Of a stretch of DNA of 64,000 nucleotides, positions 13,501-25,293 are shown piece after piece. The position numbers and the translations under genes are program-made. The notes under the pieces are model-generated. The model was not told where the DNA came from and did not search any database. It saw only the letters and a program-made list of their open reading frames with translations. Origin of the DNA: Onchocerca volvulus (Eukaryota; Nematoda; Chromadorea; Rhabditida; Onchocercidae); assembly GCA_000499405.2 (NCBI GenBank), contig HG738139.1, positions 10,936,616 to 11,000,615 on the forward strand, in the 5' to 3' direction. Numbering within the stretch: the stretch's first letter is position 1; each line of letters starts with the position of its first letter.

Positions 13501-16500
13501 TTCCAGACAAAGATGATGGATATGATTTTGCGGAAACTGTATCTTCTGCTGAATTTTTTCAGTATAACTGATATTGATATCATCCATGAAGTAGCACATT
13601 TTGGTATAAAATCGTTTCTTATTAAGGTAGAAAGTATCGAACTGAAAACCAGAACGTTTGATTGTGTTGATGAGACATGTCTATTTTCAGATCTACGATC
13701 TTGTGATAGTTGAATATCCACACTCAAGTAGAGTAATCGATGATTTACGCTGTTGCATGCAAAATAATGATGGTTTTGGACGGATGTTACTAATGGATAT
13801 ACTAACAAAAGATGTCGAACAGAGATTACTACAAGTTGGTTAGCGTAAATCCTTATTTGTTTGTTTGTTTTTTTTTGTTTTGTTTTTTTTTTCTTTTTTG
13901 AAAAAAATAATATATTGAGCACATATTACGAAATGGTAAAGAAAATAAATTTCATGGCAGATATAAAAAGTACTTTCGATATCTAAGTTTTAAATATCAA
14001 GTTCGAAAAAAGAAAAAATGCTTTTTAGGTGTTGGGACAACAGAAATTTTGGAAGGATACGCGAGTGCAGTTGAATGCTTACGGCGTTTAGATCCAACAT
14101 GTGTAATTATGCAGCAGATATGTTCTATAATAAGACAGTACATTAAGTAATAATTTAAGCAATGATTTGAAGTTTTTAATTGGTGACCATTAAAATACGT
14201 ATATTTGTTTTTGAATATGCAATTTAATTTGACTAAAAGTTATAGAAACAATAAGGAGTTGGTGATTAGTGTAATTCCTTTCATTTGAGATATTAATGTG
14301 TTAAAAACGAATTAAGTTCACCGTTTATAATTAATAAATTTACTTCAACAGTGAATTAACCAGTTTGACCCAAAATTCAGGCAACGACCTGATACAGTTC
14401 GATGTATAATAACTTATATTACTGGTGAAAAACGGGAAGAGCTTAGTGAACAATTAGCAATGCGAAGAACGGCCTTTCTGGATGAGGAAGAATTGATAGG
14501 AGTGAATGATGAGCTTGTTCCGGGTTCAGACGACACCACTGGTGAGTTCAATTTTTTCTTTCAAGTGCAGAAGACAGGCTGAAGAAATTCTTTCATTATT
14601 TGAATATAGTTTCCGATTTTATTTTTATCAAATGAAGCTCAATTTCTTTCATAATAGGAGGCAAAACATAGAACAAAAATATCAGTGGAATGGAGATTGA
14701 GAAGAAGAAAAAGAAGAAACGGAACTTACATCAATGTCAAAGTGGATGCAGTACATTGTACAGTGTGGGATGAATATGTTCAGTTTTGGTCAAAAATGTT
14801 CTACATTTTAACCAGTTTTGTAAAAATTTTAGCCTATTTTTTTCTACAGAGTGTAGCTGGATGAATTGGCTGCCAGATCCCCCAGATGCAAATCCTTGTC
14901 AAAGTCGTCGTTATCGGCAGAACGCAGATGTTTTCAATATGTTAGTATCTGTCTATGGAAGTAAAGAAATATTTGTCAAAGAGTATCGTGAATTGCTCGC
15001 TGAACGGCTCACGAAATCTTGGAATCGGGATGTGAGTATGTTCAAATTATTTTGCGAGTTTTAGTTTAGATTAAGATCTGGAAGATTTTTAAGCAACATT
15101 TTGAAATATTTTGCTCTTATTTCGGTATTCTTTCTTTCCATGAGTTAATCTTATAATCGCTAGTTTAATGGTAAAGTGTAGACAATGGATATTACTAGAA
15201 AGAAAGACATAAGTTTGAATAATAATTCCAACCAAAGGATATTAAATAAATGAATGATTGTTTCTTACTACTTCAAATTTCGTTTCAGCCGCAGTTTGAA
15301 GAACGTTATTTGGAATTACTTAAACTTCGATTTAGTGAAGGGGAATTGCAACAGTGCGAAGTTATGTTGAAGGATATGCGTGATTCGGAACATATCGATC
15401 GCTTAGTGGATAATTTATTGGTGAATTAATGAATTTTGAATCCGGAGTTTTTTTAATATGAAGTTTTAAGCAAAGATCATGCCAAGTGAAGCCAATTTTA
15501 GATACTAAAATGTTTAATAAATTCGACCAAATAAATTTAAGTTCATTTAATTTCATTATTATTCTAGAATTGATCTTTTCTGCATATTATTGCTTAATGC
15601 TCATACGTTTAAATGCAACTTTGAAAGTGAATAATGGTTTCAATTATGAAGCATATTATTTAATAGTAGCCGACTGGACTATAAATGAGCAGAGAATTCA
15701 TATGCTTGTTATAAAAAAATGTGATTAGAAAATACTGGATGTTAAATTTTAGCCATTCCCGATTAACGCACGAATTATATCATCATTTTTCTGGCCAAAA
15801 ATTGAAAATGAAGAATTCGCGGTATGTATTTTGTTTCTCTAAAATGTTTAATGAGTTTTTTTTTTTTTTTTTTTTTCAGTTTGAACTATTTTAGTCGTTT
15901 TATAGATGCCGCAAGCATTGATGACCGGTTTAGATGAGTATGCTCGTGGATTCGAAACACATAAGGGATCTCGAAAGTTAGAATGGATGAGTGCTGTTGG
16001 CTCGATCGAATTGGAAGTAGAATTGGATGATGTTAAGGCTGTAGTTGCTGTATCACCAGCTCACGCTGCTGTTTTATCACTATTCACGAAGAAAGGTTTA
16101 TTATTTCGCTTTTTTTTCTTTTTTTTTCTTTTTTTTTTGGAACTTTGTATAATTTACTAAATATATTGGTGAATTTCCGTTTCTTTGCTTTAAGAATGTG
16201 CATCTTAAAGCAAAATCTTTTAAATATCGAAAATAGTTCCAGTTGAGAATAGAAATTAAATGAAAAAGAAATCTAGATAAACCAAAATGTTTGCAGAAAC
16301 ATGGACAGTTGATGAAATGGCAAATGAACTAAAAATGGACAAACGGAATGTTAAAAAGAGATTGGAATGGTGGCAAAATAGTGGTGTTGTGTATGCCTCT
16401 GCAGTAAGTAAAACTTTTAAATCTATGAGAAATATCACATAAGATTTCTTCGAAATATTTGGTATTATTTTTTCGAAATATTTGATATTACATGGTCAAA

Positions 16501-17294
16501 CAAGTTATGAAATCGTCAGACGAGCCATTAAGACTGTTCAGTCATTCATGAAATTATTCATAATATATTATAAATCAAATGTGATCATTCATGGGATCCC
16601 GAATTTCTGTCATTCTTGATGTCAGCTATTAGATTTATTAGTTGTATCTATTGGATGTGCATTCGATGCTTTGGTCAAGAATGTGTTTTTCTATTAAAAT
16701 TTGAAATTTCTTTTTACCCGATGATCTAAAGAATATGAAATTTTCTTAATTTCATTAAATTTTACAGGGTGAAAGTGAGGCGAAAACATGGCATCTTGCA
16801 AGTGGGACATCGAAAATGGAACGTTTGCAAGTTGAACATGATATGGAGGAGGATTTATCAGATGATGATAAGAATGAAGATATGGAAGCAGTTGATGCAT
16901 TAGAACAGTACTGGATCTATACAAAAATTTTCATCGCTAATCAGGAACCTGTCAAAGCTGAACGGTTGCATACTATCTTCAGGTTATCAAATTTTATATT
17001 TTATTCATCGTTTCTTTCCTGAATTGAATCTTATATTAATAAACTAATAATTGTATATTGGTAATTTGCATACACTTTTCTGATTTATTTGGCTGAAATT
17101 TATCCTTTTCTTCTCCTATTTTAAATTTTGAATTAAATTATATTTTTCATTTCAGGATGTTCGCAAGTCCAGGACAACATGGACCCACATTGGAGGATGT
17201 TGTTGCATTTTTGCAACGAAAAGTGAAAATGAATTTATTGTCTTGTGTAAATGGGTTATACAAAGTTGTAAAAGACATACCTGCTCAAGAATAG
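10513..17294 (+). CDS. apc-2: Anaphase-promoting complex subunit 2 (cullin-like)
   Basis: Fifteen exons: 10513-10577, 10957-11086, 12298-12440, 12766-12904, 13361-13477, 13691-13838, 14029-14146, 14381-14541, 14850-15031, 15289-15420, 15753-15821, 15906-16095, 16297-16403, 16768-16982, 17156-17294. Phases are consistent and give 684 residues (human is about 822). The C-terminal half carries APC2/cullin hallmarks: WLPDPPDANP, LVSVYGSKEIFVKEYRELLA, LELLKLRF, CEVMLKDM, SFFWP, a winged-helix segment (TWTVDEMANELKM), an acidic linker, and a terminal winged helix ending LYKVVKDIPAQE. APC2 pairs with APC11 as the catalytic core of the APC/C ubiquitin ligase at the metaphase-anaphase transition. The N-terminal region is shorter than in human, so a missed exon is possible. 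Intron 2 appears to use a GC donor (AAG|GCAAGT at 11087); an alternative GT site at 11156 would add 23 residues. Confidence 0.95.
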
Positions 17295-18606
17295 GTTTAT
17301 CTATAGTTAATAGTATTGTTCTATTGTGTTGTGACATATATAGTATTGCTAAAAACTGAAAAAAATCCGTTTAAAAAAATGTATTTTCATAAAGAGTTAG
17401 AAAAACTCATTAATGATTATTTGTTATTTCCATAAAGAGTTAGAAAAACTCATTAACGATTATTTGCTCCATGTTCTTTTTTGCTGATGGCAAAAGTATT
17501 ATTTTTCAATTAAAAAAAAATAACTCATTTATATTTCAATTGTAGCTGATGAAAAGAATTATTATGCCCAAAATTGTTCTCAAATTATATTTTCCTGTAT
17601 TCTCGGTCAAGTACGTTTTTGAATGCCCAAATGTTTTGTTTTTTAAAAATTCCCGTTTACTTTCAAATTATCGAACTAACCTTGAAATCGACACATCCTA
17701 AAACAAATTTGATCCCGATGTTTTCTTTTAAAGTTAGTTTAGTATCACCTATATTTTTAGGTATCTAAGGTGTTCTGAGGAAGTATGTGAAGTTTTAGCA
17801 TAATTGGACTTCTGCTCAAGTTAAATTTTTATGCGAAAATTTGCAAGTTTAAAGTTTCAGCAGTATTTGAAGGACATTTCAGCGAAGTGATTGTTATAGT
17901 TTTACACTTATATATAACGAATTTTTCTCTTTTTCGAAAGAAATAAGTAATTTTGAGCTAAAGATCACTGTCTGTCTGTCTATCGCCGTTATCTTCTCGT
18001 TTTTTTTTAATTTATTTTTTAAATTTTATTTAGTTCAATCGTTAGTTTCTGCACTTCATTCATCGATTTGGAACTATCCATTCATTGAATTGTTCGTCCA
18101 GAAGACTGTAGTTACTTCTCATTTCGTGAAATTTCTTTTGAGCGTATTTCATTTCTTTCATTTTGATATCAAGTTCTTTCGCAATTTATCAAGATTATCA
18201 TACGTCGTATCCGGGATGCTATATCATATTTAATTTAAAATATTATTTGATTTGAGAGAGTCCGCGCGAGCTACGCGAGCTACTTTTTTCCTAAATTTTA
18301 GTTCCTTAATTTTATTCAATGACTTGCTTCAGTCAACTGTGACTAGAAATGATTAGTGAATGGGGTTTTTCTTTTATCATAATTTTTTAGATCATAAAGA
18401 GAATTTAAAGAGAAATGAGAAATAGAATTTGATCCGATTATGATAGATATGAATTCTTGATTGATTGCTCTCATCACATACCGAACAAGATGATGATCAA
18501 TTATCTTATGGATTCTCGCCTTTAAACCAAAGAATGAAATTGCCGTGTAATGAAGCTAATGTTATGAAAACAAATTAGCTCAATTTCTACATTTTGTTTA
18601 TTTTTA
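17295..18606. other. APC2-pyrophosphatase intergenic region
   Basis: AT-rich and non-coding. It holds the APC2 3' UTR and a short tandem duplication at 17388-17466. No other structure was recognised. Confidence 0.6.
17388..17466. repeat. Two-copy direct repeat, 36-bp unit
   Basis: CATAAAGAGTTAGAAAAACT followed by CATTAAYGATTATTTG occurs at 17388-17423 and again at 17431-17466 with one difference (period 43 bp). It lies about 100 bp downstream of the APC2 stop, probably within the 3' UTR. Confidence 0.85.
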
Positions 18607-18674
18607 GTTCATTTTTGGTCCATATTCCGACTGAGAATTGGGATATACTGTGGATTGCATATTTGATATCGTAT

Positions 18675-20140
18675 ATGCGGTTTTTATACAAAAGCATATT
18701 ATTTTTTCTGACAAAGTCGATATTTCCACCAGTTCCAGTATTTCTTTCTAATTTTTCTGGAGTTTCGCTGCAATTATCAATGTCTTCTGCAAAATATACT
18801 ATCGAAGAATTTGGTTCATTGTATGGTTTGGATTATAGAATATATTTCAAGAATCAAAATGGCTCCCATATCTCACCATGGCATGATATACCTTTATTTG
18901 TAAATGAATCAGAGAAAATCTATAATATGGTAATTGAAATTCCTCGATGGACAAATGCTAAAATGGAAATGTCAACCAAGGAATCGATGAATCCCATCAA
19001 ACAAGATGTCAAGAATGGTGAACCACGATTTGTGGATAATTTTTTCCCATTCAAAGGCTATATTTGGAACTATGGTGCTCTTCCGCAAACATGGGAAGAT
19101 CCCAAGCACCGCGATCCAGTTACAGGAGCTCACGGTGACAATGATCCAATTGATGTGATCGAAATTGGTTCCAAAATTCATAAGCGTGGTGATGTAATAG
19201 CAGTAAAAATTGTCGGTGTTATTGCACTGATTGATGAGGGTGAAACAGATTGGAAATTAGTTGCCATTGATATAACGGATGATAAGGCAGATGAAATTAA
19301 TGAAATTAAGGACGTTGAAAAGCATTTTCCGGGTCTTTTGAAAGCAACACGTGAATGGTTCCGGAACTACAAAATTCCGGCAGGTAAACCAGCCAATCAA
19401 TTCGCGTTTAATGGATTATATAAGGATGCTGATTTTGCACATGGTAAGTACATAAGTTTCTTCTTACATCAAATAAATAATAGAAATAGAGTCAAACAGC
19501 CCTAATTGCTTCCTCTAATTCGGCAAGATGATTTCAATGATGAGATGATTCCTATTGGAAGTTTGAATTGCATTCTTGGTTACAGAAATTTTTGCCAGCT
19601 TAGTTAAATAAAACTACTGCAATCTTTTATATGTTATTGTTGTTTTCATTTCGAATCACTGAACTTAAAATCAAAGGAAGAGGATTGTTATGCTGCACTG
19701 AGCTATTCAGTGTTTTTAATTCAAATAAATTATGTTACCTTGATATTGAGCTAATTCAGGCTAGTTTAAGTCGACCAGTTCATTAAATTCTTTCTTTTAT
19801 TGCATCTTTCAAATTCTGCCTAATTCTGATATAGAAACTATCTGCTGTATTCTTTTTTTAGAATTTTAATCCTGTTTCATGAATTTTTCGATAATTTAAT
19901 GCCATGATTGAGCATGAAGTTTTTTTAGGTATCATTTCTGAAACGCATGAATTTTGGAAGCATCTTATCAAAGAGCCATCACCAGAGCTGAATACTGAAA
20001 TGATAAATAATATCGATGGAGCAGCGCATGTAGTGGAAAGTTTTGCTTGGGAAAAAATCATTGCTCAGCAGTCGTCGTTGAATGCTAAGAAAGATGTTCC
20101 GAAGAAAAAGCTGGATAAATGGCATTATATTGTGGAGTGA
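18675..20140 (+). CDS. pyp-1: Soluble inorganic pyrophosphatase (family I)
   Basis: Two exons, 18675-19443 and 19929-20140 (junction [11 protein letters not shown] in phase). The product is 326 residues from ATG 18675, or 291 from the in-frame ATG at 18780. It hydrolyses pyrophosphate to two phosphates with Mg2+. The signature D155-N-D-P-I-D160-V matches the family I active-site pattern. [20 protein letters not shown] and [22 protein letters not shown] blocks are typical of eukaryotic PPases (here [12 protein letters not shown]). An acceptor-like TTTTAG ends at 18607 and the first ATG after it is 18675. The 35 residues before the second Met are hydrophobic and basic with no acid, like a mitochondrial presequence, while the shorter form starts [12 protein letters not shown] and would be cytosolic. 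Compartment assignment is inference. Confidence 0.95.
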
Positions 20141-21280
20141 TTCCATTCTTTTGCGAATTTTTTTCCTAGCTTATTAAGCGTCCGCATCCATTCATTACTA
20201 CCACTTTAAATAAGTAGAGATTGTTATATCGAATTTCTTTTTTTTTCTATCTTTTTTTTTTTTTCAATCAGATTGATTAATGATGAAAAGATAATGAATC
20301 AATTTTTAAGTATGAATATTCAATTGATCTTCTAGAAAGTAAAAAAAAAAATTCGGAAGAATTGTTGAATGCATTATTTGTTAATCATTTTTTCCGAATT
20401 TTAAAAATATTTAGAATATTTGGATATTTTTTAAATTCCATCTCCATTTTGTCTTAATATTACTTATCAGCCAATATTATAAGCGAAAAGTCGATAACAG
20501 CTTTTTACATTATAATAAAATGAAATATATTATTTCACCTCATTTAATTAAAACATATTTGAGTATAATTAGCTTCGAAATATAATTATGAATATTTATG
20601 CCGTTTATGTTTTCATCAAAGTCGAATTTATGGTTTTTTTTTTCAATTTTGTAAGTTTTTTAAAAATTGCGTTTTATGTTTATCACTTACTTTCTAAACT
20701 TTCCTGATATCTGCTTTAGTAAGAAAGTTGATATTGTCTGTTGTTGTCACACTATGTTAAATTATTATTCTGATAAAAAATTGATACATTGTTAATATTT
20801 CTTTTTTTCTTTCTTTTATCCATTAATAAAAAATATATCTTGTAAGAATTAAAAATATTTGGAATTAAATAATAAGAATTTAAGTTAATTAGTCCATGAA
20901 ATTCTTGCTAGCACTTGATAGTGCATGTGCTTATTGTTCGAATTTATACTAGGACAAGACATTATGAGAATTGTGATATTAACGGTATTCCAGTTATGGA
21001 ATGTAATTGCTACTTAAGATTGTTATAATGAATTATAGTCGTAGTTTCTAAATTTGGGAATTTTCGTGCTACACAAATTCAGAAGTAAAGAGTAAAATAT
21101 GGGCAATTTTTCTTGCTTCATAGTGTTAAGTATTTCTTTCTAATCTAATTTGTTTGATAATCTTGCTACCTTTCTCTGGTAGTTTTTCTTTGTAAGAAAA
21201 TGAAGATTTTTCAACTGATATACAAATAAATAAGTAAAAGGAATCCTCGGATATTTTGGAAGTACACATAATAAATAAAA
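20141..21280. other. Pyrophosphatase-NSE4 intergenic region
   Basis: Very AT-rich with several T or A runs. No ORF resembles a protein, and nothing beyond the 3' UTR and promoter of the flanking genes is expected. Confidence 0.6.
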
Positions 21281-21299
21281 TTTTAGTGTAAGTTGTCAG
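21281..21299 (+). promoter_or_regulatory. Candidate trans-splice acceptors of NSE4
   Basis: TTTTAG ends at 21286 and TTGTCAG ends at 21299, which is 5 nt before the ATG at 21305. Either could accept a spliced leader. Based on motif and position only. Confidence 0.4.
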
Positions 21300-21304
21300 T
21301 ACCA

Positions 21305-24300
21305 ATGGACGAAGATTTGGAAACGTCGGAAGATGTTGATAGATGTGATACCAGTAATGGTGAAGGGAATGAACTACAATACCATGAAGTAGCTCAACAA
21401 TTATGCGAAAAAATTGATAGTTAGTCTAGCTTATTCTTGATTTCATAAATTCTTGCAATTTCCAAATTTTTTACTTTAGCAAATTTGATTACACAATGAC
21501 GATCAATACATAAAATCTTGGTGTGATTTTGAATTATAAATTTAGCTGATAATTAATTTCAGATAAGTCGTAAGATGCTTATTTCATCTAGAACTATAAG
21601 TTTTCGTGGTGTTATAATTTCATAACAGGGAAAATTGTTATCCAAAAGTTGTTCAAATAAAATTTTCCAAGTTTGAATAGAATTGTTATCTGAGTGATTG
21701 CCGAAGTTAAGATTTTTCTATGTTATACGAAAATGAACAATAGTGAATAATTTCATGATTGTGTAAATTTTGTAATTAATATTTTAATATTTCGCTTGAT
21801 CTTCGTTTCAGAGTTGACAATAGCAATGTGTGAAGGTAGCGAAAAAATTGATGATCTTCGTTCTGAAAGGTATTTGCAAGAAATCGATGATTTAGAAGGA
21901 GATTTCGCTAAGGTTGAATTTTTTTTTTTTTTTTTTTGATAACTAAAAGAAAATCACTATCGATACTAGCGCTATTTGAACTGTCTGTTATAAGATTATA
22001 TCATAATTTTTTGAAGAAGTATTTCTTGAAATAATTTCAAGTGGATCAAAAAAATGAATTTTTCAGACTCAGTCTTGTCGTTATATGATGACTGATGCGA
22101 AATTAACGAAATCATTATCGAAACTTATTGCCACAGAAGTTCAAAGTTTTCATAACGATTCGGCCAAGAAAATGATTACCTTGCATTCTTTTGCTCAAAC
22201 ATTGGTATGTTTGAAATTTTCTGCAAAATTTAATTCTGTAATACAATAGAGCAACTGCATTTTTCTGAAGTTAAGAGTATTTTTATTAAATCATAATATC
22301 ACAAAAGTGATATTCCCTTGAATTCTTCGTCATGTGCACATTATTTAATTATAGATTTATTTTGTTTGTTCACTTTGGATAAACCTTTGCTTGCCACAAA
22401 AAATTAGATCACTAAATAATATAGTTGGAAATTCAGAAGCTGATATTTCTTATTTTCAACTTTTATTTGTCGATGAACTCACAATAAGGGTCGAATTATT
22501 GTTGTTATTGGAACACTCCCTTAGTGGGACTTCTTAATTGATTGTAATTTTCGATTCATCTTATCAGCACTGTATATTTTATGAAATAATTCACACATTA
22601 ATCTTAAATACTTTTTATAAAAAAATAAATCTTCATAACCTCCAAACAAGAAAAACGAATAAACTCGTTTAGCAACAAAGCAAATAAACATAATGTTAAG
22701 TGGTTCATTTTCCTTTTTACATTATATCCCTGTTTATTTTCAATATATTACTATCGAAATTCGAATTACTGCATTAATTAATGATAATTTAAACAAAGTG
22801 AACAGGAATAAAGATAGTGATAACGATAGTGCTTATGGCAATGAGAGAAAGAAAGCCCAGTGGATGAGGGATGCAAGAAGTGATTTTTACGGTTTGCAGT
22901 GTAAGTTACGAATAGTTTTAGTTCGGACTAGATTGAGTTTAAGTTACCCTAAAACTTCATCAAGAAACATCATCTTTAATCATCATTTTCTGAACATATG
23001 TCGAAGGTTCGGTCTTGAAACTTTAAAGTGAAATTTGGTAAATCATACAAACTTTTTTCTGAGCCATTAATCTATCGCTTTTTAGAGTAAAAAATGATTA
23101 ATAGTATAAACGGATCAATAATTTTTATCTTTCTTTATAAGATTTCAAATTTAAATACTTGAATTAAATTTAGTTAGTCAAATCGAAGGAAACCTTTTCA
23201 AAGTACTAACTTGTAAAGAATTTGACTGCACACTTTTGCGGCATTAGGATCATGGACTTTTTCCATTTCTTTGTTTGAAAAACATCTTTATCGTTAGTTT
23301 CTGAACGTATTCGAACATTCATTCTTGAAACTTTAGAGCGAAATTTGGTAAATCACGCAAACTTTTTTCTGAAAATATTGATTTATCGTTTATTACAATA
23401 GAAAATGACGCTTCCTAATTTACGGTCCAAAACAAGTATTTCTAGTCAACTTTTTTGAAAAATGAGTGTGGTTTGATCGAAGAAGATGGAAAAATAACTT
23501 TCGATAATCAACAGAGAAGCTGGGCAGCATTCGGTGATCGCTTTATGAATGATATTCTCAGTCTTCCACCTGCTTTATCATGCCTGTAATGGTTTTTTTT
23601 TCTTTTTATCTTTCTTTTTTTTTTGTTTTTTTTTTTTTTTTTGCAGTGATGGAATTTTGGAATAGTTCAGTTAAAATGATTCATCAGTATGTTTAGTTAG
23701 TTCGTTTCCATAAAATTGTACTTACATATTTAATAACCGATAAATTGATAATTTGGTCGGTTAATTCAGTTGATCGGTTAATTAAGCCGAAAACAGTTGT
23801 TTTTTCAAGATTTGACTGTAGTGATTATCTTGAATTTGAAAGTCAATTTATCGGTTACTGTTTGCCAGATTCCTTTTACAGATCATTGGTTGGTCATTAA
23901 TAATTTAAAAAATTGCTGATCGATATAGTAAGATGAAAATGTCAGGAAAATTCTGCTATTTTCATAGACTTATCACATTGATCGACAGTTTTTGATTATC
24001 TTGAATTTGATAGTCAGTTTATCGGTTATTGTGTGCCAGATTCCTTTTACAGATCAATGGTTGGTCATTAATAATTAAAAAAATTGCTGATCGATGTGGT
24101 AAGATGAAAATGTCGGGAAAATTCAGCTATTTTCATAGACTTATCATATTGATCAACAGTTTTTTCCATTGATAAACATTATTTTTTTAATCGTTTAGTG
24201 GACCATTATTGCTGGAAGAAATCCCAGAAGAGATGGACGACCAATTTAAGCAATTGAAAAAGAATGCGGAAAAGAAAATAGAAAAGACAAAATTAAAGGG

Positions 24301-25293
24301 AAATGAGGAAATAGTGCAATTACAAGAAGTTGAAGTAAGCAACTCACATAGATAAATATTTTTTCCCTTCATTAGATGAGTGGTGAGTCGAGTGGTCAAC
24401 TAATAATCGGAAATTGAACCCACTAAAATTTTATGCAAATTTTCAGTGTTAAATGGTAGTTGAAATCATTTTTATCAATTTGTTTATTCTAAAAACCTCT
24501 TTCTCCATTTAGCGTTTTCTTCAATGTAAACAGAAATTGGTCATATATTCTTGTGTCGATAAATAATTATATTTGATTTTTAAAAAAACATGACTTTTGA
24601 AAACCATTAAAATGGCCAAAGAAGAAAATTAATTATTAAAATTTAAAAAAAAAGTAGAACGAGCTTTTGTAGGAGGAAGAATTACAACGACGAACGGATC
24701 CGCTTGCTAAACAGCTCGACAATGTCATGCACTGTTTGAAAAACTGTTTGAAGCAACGTAATACGAAATCAGTTAATTATTTCGAATTTTGTTTTCATCC
24801 AACAGATTTCTCAAGTTCTGTGGCAAATGCTTTCTATACATCATTTTTGGTGAAAGAAAATAAAGTTGGTTTGGATATTGGCGATGATAATATGCCGCGT
24901 TTGAGTAAATTTTACAGTTATTTATATGGCTGCAAAAAAACTATGCAATTTAACTTTTACAATTAAAAATCTTTTTAATTGGATAGTTAAGGTTTGCTTT
25001 TTAAAAAGGTTGCAAGCATGAAGATTTTTTGCAATGGCTAAAACTGAGACATAAATTGTTATTTACTTTCATTCATTTCAGCAGTAATTTTTTTCTTTGA
25101 AGTCATAATTTTTTTGTGTGTGAAATTATTATAGATTTTGAAATTTCTAGGTTTAATTGGTAATGCTGAACGAAAATCGCTTGAAGATAGTGCCGACCAG
25201 GACAATCGTGGTGTTATAAGCTTTAGCTATAAAGATTGGCAAGAAATTGTCAAATTGTTGGATATCAGAGAACCAATTATAAGTGACCATTAA
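21305..25293 (+). CDS. nse-4: SMC5/6 complex kleisin subunit NSE4
   Basis: Seven exons: 21305-21419, 21812-21912, 22067-22204, 23446-23585, 24199-24334, 24673-24904, 25151-25293, giving 334 residues. The N-terminal part (YLQEIDDLEGDFAKTQSCRY, continuing with a helix in exon 3) matches the kleisin helical region that contacts SMC5/6. The conserved CLGPLLLEEIPEE block spans exons 4-5. The C-terminal winged-helix domain is diagnostic: YFEFCFHPTDFSSSV, then AFYTSFLVKENKVGLDI, then GVISFSYKDWQEIVKLLDI and a final EPIISDH, aligning with human NSMCE4A FFDF, NIFHVSFIIRDG and GIIALSYRDWEEIVKTFEI. NSE4 bridges the SMC5 and SMC6 heads in the complex that handles DNA repair and stalled forks. The 1.24-kb intron 3 contains duplicated non-coding sequence. 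Confidence 0.93.
22987..23409. repeat. Diverged ~110-bp direct repeat pair inside NSE4 intron 3
   Basis: The segment beginning TTTCTGAAC at 22987-23096 (CTTGAAACTTTAAAGTGAAA, then TTTGGTAAATCATACAAAC) recurs at 23297-23409 with scattered substitutions. Spacing is about 310 bp. No coding content; presumably an old segmental duplication. Confidence 0.75.
23823..24165. repeat. Tandem duplication, ~171-bp unit, inside NSE4 intron 4
   Basis: GATTATCTTGAATTTGAAAG at 23823 is repeated as GATTATCTTGAATTTGATAG at 23994, and similarity continues through CATAGACTTATCAYATTGAT to about 24165. The two copies are roughly 90-95% identical by eye, which implies a fairly recent duplication. It sits between exons 4 and 5 of NSE4. 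Confidence 0.88.

Noticed and set aside
13488..13922. Longest minus-strand ORF (144 codons)
   Set aside because: It is antisense to APC2 exons 6 and flanking introns and is extended by a polyA/T tract encoding Lys/Asn runs. No family resemblance.
14640..14850. Extra coding block between APC2 exons 8 and 9
   Set aside because: All candidate acceptors lead to stops or to a Lys/Arg-rich insert absent from APC2 proteins; direct joining 14541 to 14850 restores the conserved WLPDPPDANP block in phase.
22693..23031. Open frame in NSE4 intron 3 (peptide with DSDNDSAYGNERKK)
   Set aside because: Its only plausible acceptor and donor give phases that do not fit the flanking NSE4 exons, and the NSE4 alignment is continuous without it. 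It also overlaps duplicated non-coding sequence.
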